Source: Fervidicoccus sp. (lineage in GTDB: Archaea > Thermoproteota > Thermoprotei_A > Sulfolobales > Fervidicoccaceae). From it: a stretch of DNA of 40,444 nt. Shown here piece by piece: positions 1 to 8,299 of the stretch; positions within the stretch are counted from its first letter, which is position 1; each line of letters starts with the position of its first letter. The translations under genes were made by a program, and so were the position numbers. Where the stretch lies: positions 1 to 40,444 of the forward strand of contig POCB01000098.1 in assembly GCA_002899805.1 (NCBI GenBank), written 5' to 3'. Below the pieces are notes generated by a model that did no database searches, had not been told where the DNA came from, and saw only the letters and a program-made list of their open reading frames with translations.

Positions 1-1
1 T

Positions 2-3000
2 TTCGATATTCTGATTATCACGACGAGCTTTCTTTCGAGAAGGTTCGATGTCCTGAAAAATAAGGTTTTTGGGCTTATCGTTGTAGATGACGCTGACTCT
101 CTTCTGAAAGATTCAGCTAATGTTGATAGGGTTCTAGTTCTTTCAGGTTTTAAAGAACATGAGATATCTGCTGCTATGAAGATCATTAAGATAAGAAACG
201 AGCTCTATTTTCTAAAAATAGCCAATAGAAGTAACGAAAAAATAGAGAGCCTTGAAAGAGAGCTTGAAGAGCTTGAAATTATCGTAGCAAAAGCAAGAGG
301 AGAAGGTTCGAGAGGGCAACTTCTTATCTCAAGTGCTACTGGAAGACAGTCTGGCATTAAGCCTAAACTGTTTAAGGAGCTTTTGGGCTTCGAAGTTGGA
401 GGGATCCACGCATATATGAGGAATGTTATAGACTCCTATGCCATTCTTAACAAAGAAGAGGAAACAAGAGACAAAGTTCTTGAGCTCGTGAAAACACTAG
501 GTAGTGGTGGGCTAATATTCATCTCGAGGGATAAAGGTGTTTTCGAAGCAAAAAGTTTGGTCAGTTATCTCGTATCAAATGGTATTAGGGCGGAGCTAGC
601 TATCGCTGGAAAAAAGTCCATTGAGAAATTGAGAAGAGGCGAGGCAGATGTTCTTGTTGGAGTCTCAAGCTATTACGGTGTTGCTGTAAGGGGAGTTGAT
701 TTACCTGAAAAAGTGAGATATGCTATATTCTATGGTGTCCCGAAAAACAGAATGTTATTGGAACAGTCCCTCATTAATCCCAGAAGGCTACTTCAGGTTC
801 TTGCGCATCTGTCGGAAAACGAAGATAAATTGAAGAGTATTTTCTCTGAACTTACGGGGAGGCTGTCAAAACTAACCCCCTCTGAAATCAATGTCTTGAG
901 GATAGCTCTAATGAAAGAAGAGATCGAGGGACTAGGTGATTGGCTCAGAGCGATTGCGGAAAGCATCATCAATGCAATTAAAGAGATTAAAATAGTGCTC
1001 AAGAACAAAATGAAGGTGAAAGAATCTATAAGCGTTGGTACTGCTATTATTGTAAGAGAAGGCGAAGAAGAGTTCTATCTAATATCGCCTGACCCATTAA
1101 CTTACATTCAAGCAAGCGGCAGAACGAGCAGATTCCTCAATGATAAAATGACTCTCGGTCTAAGCATTATTCTAGAATCCAACAGGGAAATTATAGAGGC
1201 TTTTGAGAGGAAGATGTCCATTTACTCCAGGAACTTTTCTCTGAAACCTTTAGAGGCCGTTGACCTCAGAGAAACATCTATGATGCTGGATTCCTCGAGA
1301 AGAGGAGGAGAAGGAGTCAAAAGCTTCAGACCAGCCAAATCGCTATTGATGGTTGTGGAATCTCCAAACAAAGCGAAAACTATAGCGTGGTACTTTGGAA
1401 GACCCTCACGGAGAAAGTTCGGGAGAGTAGTTGCTTATGAAATACCTATAATCGATGATGAGACTCTTGATACATATCTCGTCACGATTGTCGCCACTAA
1501 GGGACACATCTTTGATTTGGCCATCGATGACGGACTTGGTATATATGGAGTTATCACTACAGACAGGGAATTCATGCCAGTATATGCCCCCATTACTGTA
1601 TGCCATTCATGTGGAAAGTCATTTTCGAGTATAGAAAGCAAATGTCCCTACTGTGGCGAAAAAGCTAGGTTAAGTAGGTCCACCGAAACCGTTCAAGCTC
1701 TCAGAAAGCTAGCACTTGAGTCAGAGGAAGTAGTTATAGCAACCGATCCTGATGTTGAAGGAGAAAAAATTGCCTGGGACGTATATTTGACACTTAAGCC
1801 TTTTTCCAGAAAGCTGAAGAGGGCAGAGTTCCACGAAGTGACTCCTGATGCTATTATCAATGCGTTGAGAAACCTCAGAGAAATCAATATGGGAAGGGTT
1901 CGGGCCCAGATTCTGAGAAGGATAACAGATAGATGGATCGGTTTCCCTCTTTCTACTGTGCTCAAAGAGAAGTATCAGAAGCCATGGCTTGGAGCTGGAA
2001 GGGTTCAGACTCCCGTGCTGGGTTGGACAATCGATCGGTTCAAAAAATGGAAAGAAGATATGGGTTATTTTGTTAGAGTAAAAACTGAAGAGGGCATAGA
2101 GGTCCAGTTCTTCAGAAGAGAAAAGAAAGAAGCTGAAATTCTTGCTAGTCGTATAAAAGAGGCAGGTCACCTCAGAATCTCCTCTTTTGAGAAAAGGATA
2201 GAAGAAACAAATCCAGCTCCACCCTACACAACTGATTCATTATTATTCGATGCTAGTAGGAATCTCAAATTTAGCGCATCATTCACAATGAAACTCCTTC
2301 AAGACCTTTTTGAAGCCGGACTTATAACATACCATAGGACCGACAGCACTCACATTTCAACAAAAGGAATCTCTGTTGCTAGAGAGTATTTCGAGAAGAT
2401 CATCAAGAGACCAGATCTCTTTAAACCGAGAGCATGGGGGAACGAAGGAGCCCATGAGGCTATAAGACCTACGAAAGCACTCAATGCAGAAGGATTGAAA
2501 AAGAGCATACTTGATGGAACGATAAGAGTTCCATCTAGCTTCACTTCGAGGCATTTCGATCTTTATGATTTGATTTTCAGGAGATTTATTTCGAGCCAGG
2601 CTAGAGCCTCAAAACTTGAGATCGGCGTTCTAAAAATAGAATCACCTGAAGGTGATGTGATCGAAAAGGAAGTTGTTTTAAAGGAAGTGGTTGAGGGGTC
2701 AGCACAACTGAGCGGAATTACCACTATACTAGGAATAGATTCGATCGCTGCTTCGGGAAGATTGAATGTGATTGAGGATAACATATTGCTTTACAAGTCA
2801 TCACTCACTCCCCTCTATTCGGAGGGTAATTTAGTGAAACTCATGAAAGAGAGAGGAATAGGCAGACCAAGTACGTATGCTAAGATAATAGAAAGCCTCA
2901 GAAGACATGGATATGTAATTATATCAAAAAAGAAAAGCTTCGTCATACCCACGTCAATTGGTATAGAGGCCCATGATTTTCTTGTGACAAACTACCCCGA

Positions 3001-3184
3001 TCTAGTGGGAGAACAAACTACCAGAGAGCTCGAAAGTAGAATGGATTCAATTGAGAACGGAAAGGAATCTTACGAGAGATTAATGAATGAACTGTATGAA
3101 AAGCTCCGTTCGGCAGGTCTCCTGGAAGAAAAAGGAATGCTCACTTCGATAAAGAAAGACTATCTAGAAGAAGCGCTAGCTTGA
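2..3184 (+). CDS. rgy: Reverse gyrase, 5'-truncated by the window edge
   Basis: ATP-dependent type IA topoisomerase that adds positive supercoils to DNA, a hallmark of hyperthermophiles. The frame is open from base 2, so the gene starts upstream; about 1060 codons remain. Visible in order: helicase motif II VVDDAD at codons 27-32; second RecA-like half with the segment YYGVAVRGVDLPE; motif VI QASGRTSR; topoisomerase half opening with Toprim VVESPNKAKT (Glu near codon 453), a Cys4 zinc finger (CHSCG and CPYCGE, codons about 534-551), DPDVEGE near 582, the catalytic tyrosine in TYHRTDS at codon 777, and GIGRPSTYAKI. The N-terminal zinc finger and Walker A must lie upstream of the window. No frameshift is seen and the C-terminus looks complete. 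Which of the crenarchaeal reverse gyrase paralogues this is cannot be told from the fragment. Confidence 0.97.
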   Translation, partial: FDILIITTSFLSRRFDVLKNKVFGLIVVDDADSLLKDSANVDRVLVLSGFKEHEISAAMKIIKIRNELYFLKIANRSNEKIESLERELEELEIIVAKARGEGSRGQLLISSATGRQSGIKPKLFKELLGFEVGGIHAYMRNVIDSYAILNKEEETRDKVLELVKTLGSGGLIFISRDKGVFEAKSLVSYLVSNGIRAELAIAGKKSIEKLRRGEADVLVGVSSYYGVAVRGVDLPEKVRYAIFYGVPKNRMLLEQSLINPRRLLQVLAHLSENEDKLKSIFSELTGRLSKLTPSEINVLRIALMKEEIEGLGDWLRAIAESIINAIKEIKIVLKNKMKVKESISVGTAIIVREGEEEFYLISPDPLTYIQASGRTSRFLNDKMTLGLSIILESNREIIEAFERKMSIYSRNFSLKPLEAVDLRETSMMLDSSRRGGEGVKSFRPAKSLLMVVESPNKAKTIAWYFGRPSRRKFGRVVAYEIPIIDDETLDTYLVTIVATKGHIFDLAIDDGLGIYGVITTDREFMPVYAPITVCHSCGKSFSSIESKCPYCGEKARLSRSTETVQALRKLALESEEVVIATDPDVEGEKIAWDVYLTLKPFSRKLKRAEFHEVTPDAIINALRNLREINMGRVRAQILRRITDRWIGFPLSTVLKEKYQKPWLGAGRVQTPVLGWTIDRFKKWKEDMGYFVRVKTEEGIEVQFFRREKKEAEILASRIKEAGHLRISSFEKRIEETNPAPPYTTDSLLFDASRNLKFSASFTMKLLQDLFEAGLITYHRTDSTHISTKGISVAREYFEKIIKRPDLFKPRAWGNEGAHEAIRPTKALNAEGLKKSILDGTIRVPSSFTSRHFDLYDLIFRRFISSQARASKLEIGVLKIESPEGDVIEKEVVLKEVVEGSAQLSGITTILGIDSIAASGRLNVIEDNILLYKSSLTPLYSEGNLVKLMKERGIGRPSTYAKIIESLRRHGYVIISKKKSFVIPTSIGIEAHDFLVTNYPDLVGEQTTRELESRMDSIENGKESYERLMNELYEKLRSAGLLEEKGMLTSIKKDYLEEALA

Positions 3185-3327
3185 AGAGTTTTTGAATAGT
3201 CTCATATGAGATCCACGAATGAAAATATGGCTTCGGGCGAGAGAAGATCAGCTAAGTTACGAAGCTTCCTGAAATGCCAGATGGATAGAACGAAATTATT
3301 TCTGGACAGAACTGTAGGTTCTAGGTT

Positions 3328-3624
3328 TCAGATTTTAACTTTTATTTCAATATAAGGGAAGATCCTTCTACCCACTCTTTCCGAACCTATGTTCACTTTG
3401 ACAAGTTTCAGAGATTCGCCCATTCTAGCTTTCATCTCATTATATACATCTATAGCTTTTTCAATGAACTCTCCTCTACCCTTGATCACAACCACTTCAT
3501 TCTCTGAAAGACCTCGCAGGGAGACGATTGCCCTCAGAGCATACTCGCTTGTATCACCATTTCCGATAATGATGAGATCCCCAATTTTCTCCGCCACTTC
3601 AATCAACCTCTCATATCCATTCAC
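3328..3624 (-). CDS. Alba-superfamily nucleic-acid-binding protein, divergent
   Basis: 98 residues with the layout of Alba chromatin proteins: a first strand ending IIIGNGDTSEYALRAI, a helix, the strand VVVIKGRGEFIEKAID (compare Alba IVIKARGRAISKAVD), then two strands, VKVNIGSERVGRR and YIEIKVKI, around the arm loop. Alba binds DNA or RNA as a dimer; the superfamily also includes the RNase P/MRP proteins Rpp20 and Rpp25. The lysine pair that follows the first Gly in canonical Alba (GKKPVMNYV), including the acetylated Lys16, reads Asn-Gly-Asp-Thr here, so this is not the standard chromatin paralogue and may prefer RNA or another partner. The start is GTG; the codon before it is TTA and no better start is seen. 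It lies tail-to-tail with reverse gyrase. The family call is fairly sure, the role open. Confidence 0.72.
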   Translation of the reverse strand: MNGYERLIEVAEKIGDLIIIGNGDTSEYALRAIVSLRGLSENEVVVIKGRGEFIEKAIDVYNEMKARMGESLKLVKVNIGSERVGRRIFPYIEIKVKI

Positions 3625-3744
3625 TAACTGCCATGTGAGAAGAGAGATAATAACCTTTCTAGTCCTTTGTGATATAAGGAATTTCGAGGGAAATTAATCC
3701 GGGAAAGAAATCTTAATATCAAGCTGTATAAAGCACAACGAAAA

Positions 3745-5115
3745 TCAGATCCCATACATATATACAATTAAGGAATAAATGGTTAGTAGCAATGCTGGTG
3801 GAATTGAACATATAGCTACGAGCTTTACATCTTCTTTTTTCCTCGTAGATACAAAGGCATATATCACTTTGTTGAATATAGCAGCAGATATTGAAAGCAT
3901 AGAGCCAACACTTATGACCTTCAGGGAAACCGACGATCCAAGCGAAAGGAGAGAGAGAACAGTTGCAAGTGCGTTAACTAATCCTCCAAGAAATGAGGTA
4001 GCAAAGACTGCATAGCTACCAGAATAAGTCGCCACAAGCTTTACTATTACCAATATAGCCGCATAGAGAGCTACACCAACCAAAGCTATCTTCATGTTCA
4101 ACGGGCTTGTTATCTTAATCTCTTCCTTTTTGGTTTTTTCAACATTGTTTTTTCTCTTAGAAACGAAATAGGATATTGAAAACAATAGAGCGAGAGTTAC
4201 GAGAATTCCGATAGAAATTGTCTTTGCGAAATTAATGTAATCGCTTAAGCTTAAGAAAGCAAAAGTGCTTATCAGCACGGTCGTTGCCACTCTTATTATC
4301 ATAGCTGCATTGTCAACGGCTACTACTGAAACAAGCACGCTCTCCTGTAGTTCCATCTCTAAAAGATTCATGAGGGTTGCCTCACTGTTTATCAACCCAC
4401 CGAGGAATGAAATTACAGGTAACGACTTAGGTCCAATGATTTTGTACATCATGTAGCTGAGATAAGATATTGCGAGTATTAATGCGAAGAAGATATAGAG
4501 CCCCTTCAGGCTGAGCCCAAATATGCTGTAGTCAGTACCAAAAGCAAGCGGTCCGAGGATGAATATAACGAATCCAAGCTCCAGTCCGGCGGAGATATCT
4601 TCATAGCTGAGTCTTTCGACTGAAGCAGTGACTGCTTTTTTTATGGCGAGTATCCCGGCTACAAGAAACGTCAAACCCATGGAGATAATATAGAAACCAT
4701 AGCCTGTTAAGAAGCCTACAATAAACGTCAGTATGAAGACAAAATAGCTAGTCAATCCAGTTATACCGGCTACAAACATCTTATATCTTATGTAGATAAC
4801 AATCAAAGCAAGAACGAAAGCAACTCCAACCACAGCCACTGTTATTTGCGATAAAAACGAGACAGCGACCTTTCCGCTGAGAATTAAAGCAATTACTGTT
4901 CCAAGGATGCTGGTGAGTCCGTATGTTCTAACCCCAGGTATCTCTTCCATTCCTTTCTCTCTCTCAACGTGCTCCAGTTTAACTTTGTATCTTTCTAGTC
5001 CCAATAGGCCTCCTTCGAGGAAAGATATCAAGAGGGTTACAATGATTTCGACATCCGAAGAGGTAACCTGGAAAGATATCAACGATCTCACCTCAGCCGG
5101 GATTCTAGGACTCAC
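3745..5115 (-). CDS. MgtC/SapB-DUF4010 family membrane protein
   Basis: Polytopic membrane protein of 456 residues. The N-terminal region (about residues 20-160) has the MgtC/SapB signature, with LLISFLEGGLLGLERYK followed by an Arg-Thr-Tyr-Gly motif and four or five hydrophobic segments. The remainder has a further eight or so membrane segments and the glycine-rich FLGGLINSEAT and FLGGLVNALAT repeats typical of DUF4010. The family is widespread in archaea and bacteria; MgtC itself is linked to Mg2+ homeostasis and membrane ATP synthase control, but the function of the DUF4010 fusion is unknown and no substrate is assigned. The start is GTG at 5115; an in-frame TAG two codons upstream rules out anything longer. 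It stands alone, with no obvious operon partner. Confidence 0.85.
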   Translation of the reverse strand: MSPRIPAEVRSLISFQVTSSDVEIIVTLLISFLEGGLLGLERYKVKLEHVEREKGMEEIPGVRTYGLTSILGTVIALILSGKVAVSFLSQITVAVVGVAFVLALIVIYIRYKMFVAGITGLTSYFVFILTFIVGFLTGYGFYIISMGLTFLVAGILAIKKAVTASVERLSYEDISAGLELGFVIFILGPLAFGTDYSIFGLSLKGLYIFFALILAISYLSYMMYKIIGPKSLPVISFLGGLINSEATLMNLLEMELQESVLVSVVAVDNAAMIIRVATTVLISTFAFLSLSDYINFAKTISIGILVTLALLFSISYFVSKRKNNVEKTKKEEIKITSPLNMKIALVGVALYAAILVIVKLVATYSGSYAVFATSFLGGLVNALATVLSLLSLGSSVSLKVISVGSMLSISAAIFNKVIYAFVSTRKKEDVKLVAICSIPPALLLTIYSLIVYMYGI

Positions 5116-5209
5116 CCGCTACCGCGTCATCGATAGGGCACTCATCACAGTTCAGCCAATTTACTATCTAAATAGAAATATAAAGATTACTAAATATATT
5201 TAGTTCTCT

Positions 5210-5719
5210 TTATTTCTCGAAATGTTCTTCATCAAAATAGCCCTTAGGATTGTTAGCATTCATCTTACTCAAAGCTTCCTTTATCGATGGTAAAAGCTTC
5301 AGAAGAGAATCGAGAGAAATTAGGAAAGCTCTTTCTGAGATGCTCTCAATTGTTTTAATGTCAAACCCTCCACTAGATTTAATGCTTTCAGGAAGCAACC
5401 TCAGCTTAATTTCCTTTTTTTCTGACCTGATAGGTACTATATGAAAGCCAGGAATAGATATATTTGGAGCTCTGATTAAGCGATCTGTTTCTGATCCCCA
5501 ACACTTGATATCAACCATTCCGTATCCTTCCCTCACATGAGGAGATATATCTTTACCTAAGACTTCCAAATCAGGGCAAGGCAGATTCAACCTTATGTCG
5601 AGTAGCTTTTCATCCTGAATGAACTGCAATCCCCTGCTCGAAAGAGAACTCAATAGGATAGAGTGCGACAAATAATCTTTCGAGAATAGTGTCAATTTCA
5701 TCCAGCACTTGCATTTCAT
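5210..5719 (-). CDS. Conserved-looking hypothetical protein
   Basis: Not recognised. The start chosen is the ATG at 5719, which has a strong ribosome binding site (GGAGGG, six bases upstream); the 15 additional codons that remain open upstream would bury that site inside the gene. The product is 169 residues, opens with a Cys-rich MKCKCW, then a mixed alpha/beta pattern, a middle segment rich in Pro and Gly (PCPDLEVLGKDISPHVREGYG), and a helical C-terminal third. No signal peptide, membrane segment or catalytic motif is apparent. It could be a small soluble protein specific to a crenarchaeal group. The open frame, good ribosome binding site and normal codon use support a real gene. A box C/D sRNA is encoded just upstream on the same strand, so the two could share a transcript. 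Confidence 0.6.
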   Translation of the reverse strand: MKCKCWMKLTLFSKDYLSHSILLSSLSSRGLQFIQDEKLLDIRLNLPCPDLEVLGKDISPHVREGYGMVDIKCWGSETDRLIRAPNISIPGFHIVPIRSEKKEIKLRLLPESIKSSGGFDIKTIESISERAFLISLDSLLKLLPSIKEALSKMNANNPKGYFDEEHFEK

Positions 5720-5738
5720 GCGGGTCCCTCCGAACTGA

Positions 5739-5803
5739 CACTCAGACGGGGATAACGCTTTCACAGCCTATTGGCTCGAGCCTTCTAAGCCTCATCATCG
5801 TGG
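5739..5803 (-). ncRNA. Possible second box C/D-like RNA
   Basis: On the minus strand a perfect C box ATGATGA (5792-5798) is followed 46 bases later by CTGA (5742-5745) with 12 unpaired bases before it, and the flanks CAC and GTG can pair. No convincing internal D' and C' pair is visible, and the element runs into the leader of the hypothetical gene downstream. It could be part of a tandem sRNA transcript with the clear C/D RNA just upstream, or chance. Confidence 0.25.
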
Positions 5804-5816
5804 AGACATAACTTCA

Positions 5817-5879
5817 AAGCGCTCAGCAACACAGGCCATCATCAATCTTCAGCTATCGGCACAATGTCATCAACGCGCT
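5817..5879 (-). ncRNA. Box C/D guide sRNA
   Basis: Textbook archaeal layout on the minus strand: terminal stem AGCGC (5875-5879) with GCGCT (5818-5822), C box TTGATGA (5867-5873), 14-base first guide, D' box CTGA (5849-5852), 3-base spacer, C' box TTGATGA (5839-5845), 12-base second guide TGGCCTGTGTTG, D box CTGA (5823-5826). Such RNAs assemble with L7Ae, Nop5 and fibrillarin and direct 2'-O-methylation of the target base paired five positions before the D or D' box. The D guide would match a target containing CAACACAGGC, methylating the A in the fifth position; rRNA is the natural place to look. An AT-rich stretch with TATA-like sequence lies just upstream and is shared with the divergent zinc finger gene. 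Confidence 0.83.
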
Positions 5880-5931
5880 CAGAATTTATATTAAATAGCC
5901 GGGATAAAATATCTTTATAGCTACTTTCAAG

Positions 5932-6183
5932 ATGGGGAGGTCGCCTAAGTTGGCAATAAAGCATAAATGTGTAGTCTGTGGAAAGGAGTTCTACGACGGG
6001 CAGGGATACGTAATTTCCAGGAGCGGAATGCATCTCGAATTTCATTCTAGCAGATGCTTGGCTAAATTTTTTACCAGAGTTCTATTTGAATCCTCCGATG
6101 TTTCCTGTATAAATGAAACTATTAAAAAGCTAACCAAAGAATATGAAGAAATACAAAGCAAAAAGGCAAAAAAGATAGAGTGA
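5932..6183 (+). CDS. L24e/TRASH-like treble-clef zinc finger protein
   Basis: Small protein of about 83 residues with one zinc-binding unit resembling ribosomal protein L24e and TRASH domains: CVVCGKEF, a short beta hairpin, then FHSSRC, followed by a charged helical tail rich in Lys and Glu. The usual Cys-X3-Cys half reads His-X3-Cys, which can still bind zinc. Two starts are possible. ATG 5932 adds MGRSPK; TTG 5950 is preceded by a near-perfect ribosome binding site, GGGGAGGT at 5934-5941, eight bases upstream, and would give a 77-residue product. The ribosome binding site favours the TTG, while leaderless translation would favour the ATG. The next gene, the ferritin-VIT1 protein, starts 15 bases downstream, so the two are probably cotranscribed, hinting at metal handling rather than the ribosome. 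Confidence 0.75.
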   Translation: MGRSPKLAIKHKCVVCGKEFYDGQGYVISRSGMHLEFHSSRCLAKFFTRVLFESSDVSCINETIKKLTKEYEEIQSKKAKKIE

Positions 6184-6198
6184 ACAGGGGGAAGGGGG

Positions 6199-7092
6199 AT
6201 GGAAAAAATCGAGGAGGAAATTCGAAGATTCTGCCAAGATGAACTTGTAGATAGCTCAATTTATGAAGCTCTCGCAAAACGGGAAAAAGATCCCAAGAAG
6301 AGGGAAATTCTCGAAAGAATGAGCAGAGACGAGAGAATGCATTATGAGTTTTGGAAGAAAATGCTTGGAGCAGATTGCCATGTAGCTGGACTCAAATGGA
6401 GAGTTCTTCAGATAGTCATCATCAGAAAGCTATTTGGTCTTACATTCACATCACTTCTACTAGAAAGGCATGAAAGAGACGTCGTTGAAGCATATGAAAA
6501 ATTTGAGAAGTATATACCCAAAGAAGAAGCGGAAGTCTTGAAAAAGGTCATTGAGGATGAAGAAAGGCATGAAAAAGAAACTATATCCGGTATAGATGAG
6601 AAAATAGTCAAGTATATGAGTTTCATCATATTGGGGCTAGCTGATGCTATAGTAGAGATAAACGGGGTTCATGCAGGCTTTCTCGGAGTAACAGAGTCCA
6701 CAATTGTAACAGGTATAGCCGGACTTGTTGTTGGGTTGTCAGCGGCAATATCTATGGCTTCAGCCGCCTATCTTCAGGCAAAGCATGAATCTGGAAAATC
6801 ACCGCGAACTTCTGCTCTCATGACAGGCATCGCTTATATACTAGCCGTAGTTGCTCTTGCCCTTCCTTATTTCATAATAAGGCATATGCTTTCAGCATTT
6901 GGAATCTCCATAAGCCTTGGAATCGCTATGATAGCTGGCTTTACTTATTATGCTTCAGTCCTTCAGGAAAAAGACTTTTTGAAGGAGTTTTTCGAATCGA
7001 CAACTCTAATGATGGGAACAGCTCTTGCTTCGTATCTATTTGGCGATGTATTGGGCACATTCTTCGGTATAAGAGGGATATTTGGACCGTGA
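6199..7092 (+). CDS. Ferritin-like/VIT1 fusion, membrane iron transporter (Mbf-type)
   Basis: 297 residues. The N-terminal 135 or so form a ferritin-like (rubrerythrin-type) four-helix bundle with metal ligands visible in DELVDSSIYEAL, RDERMHYEFW, LLERHERD and IEDEERHEKE (Glu and ExxH pattern). From about residue 145 the protein becomes a CCC1/VIT1 membrane domain: ILGLADAIVEINGVHAGFLG, then further hydrophobic helices ending GTFFGIRGIFGP. VIT1-family proteins move Fe2+ or Mn2+ across membranes; membrane-bound ferritins of this fusion type export iron and counter peroxide stress. ATG 6199 sits directly after a purine-rich GGGGGAAGGGGG tract. The partner upstream is a small zinc finger protein that could be a regulator. 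Substrate iron is inferred from the family; direction of transport is not shown by the sequence. Confidence 0.9.
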   Translation: MEKIEEEIRRFCQDELVDSSIYEALAKREKDPKKREILERMSRDERMHYEFWKKMLGADCHVAGLKWRVLQIVIIRKLFGLTFTSLLLERHERDVVEAYEKFEKYIPKEEAEVLKKVIEDEERHEKETISGIDEKIVKYMSFIILGLADAIVEINGVHAGFLGVTESTIVTGIAGLVVGLSAAISMASAAYLQAKHESGKSPRTSALMTGIAYILAVVALALPYFIIRHMLSAFGISISLGIAMIAGFTYYASVLQEKDFLKEFFESTTLMMGTALASYLFGDVLGTFFGIRGIFGP

Positions 7093-7207
7093 ACCATTTC
7101 ACCTGTAAGGGTAGAACCTTTTTTAGGAACAAATTGCTAGTAAAAAGCATCCTCTCGAACCTAGGAGGGTAATCTGCATCATTTCACTCAAATCGAGATA
7201 TAGGTCT

Positions 7208-8296
7208 TTAACCTTTGGCCCTGCTGAGCCTCTCCAGTATGTTATCAATTGAATTTTTGATAGATTCAGGCAGTCCAGTAGTTCCGGTTTCCAGAAATCC
7301 TCTGACCAGAAGAGATATAGCTTGCTCCTCAGTAAATCCCTTTGTCTCCAGATATTCTAGCTCTTCTTTCTTTATCTTTCCAATGCTTGCTTCATGTGTG
7401 AGCTCTGCATCCGAAGACATGGAACTAAGCTCCGGGATCGTTGATATCTCTCCTCCATCTCCTAGTAACATTCCCTTGCAATCTATATGTCCCTTTGTCT
7501 CTTTCTCCTCAGCAACTATCTTCGTTTTAGATTTAATTTTACCTCTATCTCTCGAGAGAAGTCTCGATATCAATTGAGAAGAAGTTCCTTTCCTCGACAG
7601 AAAGACCTCAGTGCTATATTTAAGATCACCGGTGCCACTGGTGGCAATTATTTGGTCTGCCCTAGATGCAGAATAATCACCCTCATGATATATTCGAGTG
7701 TTGAATGATATAGACCTAGCCTCCGAATAATTCACATATATATCTTGGTATTTTCCTCCTCTTCCTAATTGTACAGCTGTAAATGCTGAAACACTTATTT
7801 TCGGGAGCCAGTTGTGGAGCATAACCTTTGTAAAGCTCGCATTTGACCCCACATGTATTTCCTCGAGGCTAGAATGAATTGCTTCATTCACCAAAGTGAA
7901 GCAACCAGATAAACCTATCGCTTTGGAATCATCTTCAATTATAATCAAGTTGTAAATCCTCTGAACGATACCTCTCTTTCCCAAGACAAAGCAATTGAAT
8001 ATGGGCTTTTCTAGTATAACTCCCCTTGGAACATAGAGAAATACTCCACTATCAATTTCCTTCAAACTTCCTCTCACTTTCATAAAGGCATGCTTTTCAA
8101 AGATATCGGAGTACTCTTTGGCAGCTTCATGTATTTCGGTGTATATTATACCCTTTTTCTCAAGCTCCTCGGAAAGCCTCCTGAATAGCATCGTCTCATT
8201 CAACACGATACTTCCTCCCTTTTCCACATCAATCCCGAGCTCCTTCGCTTTCCCCAGTGCTTCAGTTAGCTTTTCATTGGCGTCATTTGACAACAA
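7208..8296 (-). CDS. SufB/SufD family Fe-S scaffold protein (SmsB-like)
   Basis: Partner of SufC in Fe-S cluster assembly, folding as a beta helix. At 362 residues it is shorter than bacterial SufB (about 470-495) and close to the minimal archaeal type found in two-gene systems (SmsCB). Conserved blocks near the C-terminus: GHIDCKGMLLGD, IPEL, and ELTHEASIGKI, which carries the His-Glu pair equivalent to E. coli SufB His433-Glu434. Aligned by eye without gaps, the position of E. coli SufB Cys405 is serine. No second SufB/D gene is adjacent, so this protein would have to serve as a homodimer unless another copy lies elsewhere. The start is TTG 8296, chosen because the sufC stop overlaps a perfect ribosome binding site, AGGAGGTGA, five bases upstream. 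It is clearly cotranscribed and translationally coupled with sufC. Confidence 0.88.
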   Translation of the reverse strand: MLSNDANEKLTEALGKAKELGIDVEKGGSIVLNETMLFRRLSEELEKKGIIYTEIHEAAKEYSDIFEKHAFMKVRGSLKEIDSGVFLYVPRGVILEKPIFNCFVLGKRGIVQRIYNLIIIEDDSKAIGLSGCFTLVNEAIHSSLEEIHVGSNASFTKVMLHNWLPKISVSAFTAVQLGRGGKYQDIYVNYSEARSISFNTRIYHEGDYSASRADQIIATSGTGDLKYSTEVFLSRKGTSSQLISRLLSRDRGKIKSKTKIVAEEKETKGHIDCKGMLLGDGGEISTIPELSSMSSDAELTHEASIGKIKKEELEYLETKGFTEEQAISLLVRGFLETGTTGLPESIKNSIDNILERLSRAKG

Positions 8297-8299
8297 TCT

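Noticed and set aside
1721-2170. 149-codon minus-strand frame inside reverse gyrase
   Set aside because: Shadow of the real gene with Phe/Ser-rich nonsense composition; the same applies to the other long antisense frames at 11059-11499, 15934-16368 and 16751-17212.
3230-3265. GCTTCG/CGAAGC hairpin after reverse gyrase
   Set aside because: Six base pairs with a 24-base loop and no box motifs or T-run; too weak to call an RNA or terminator.
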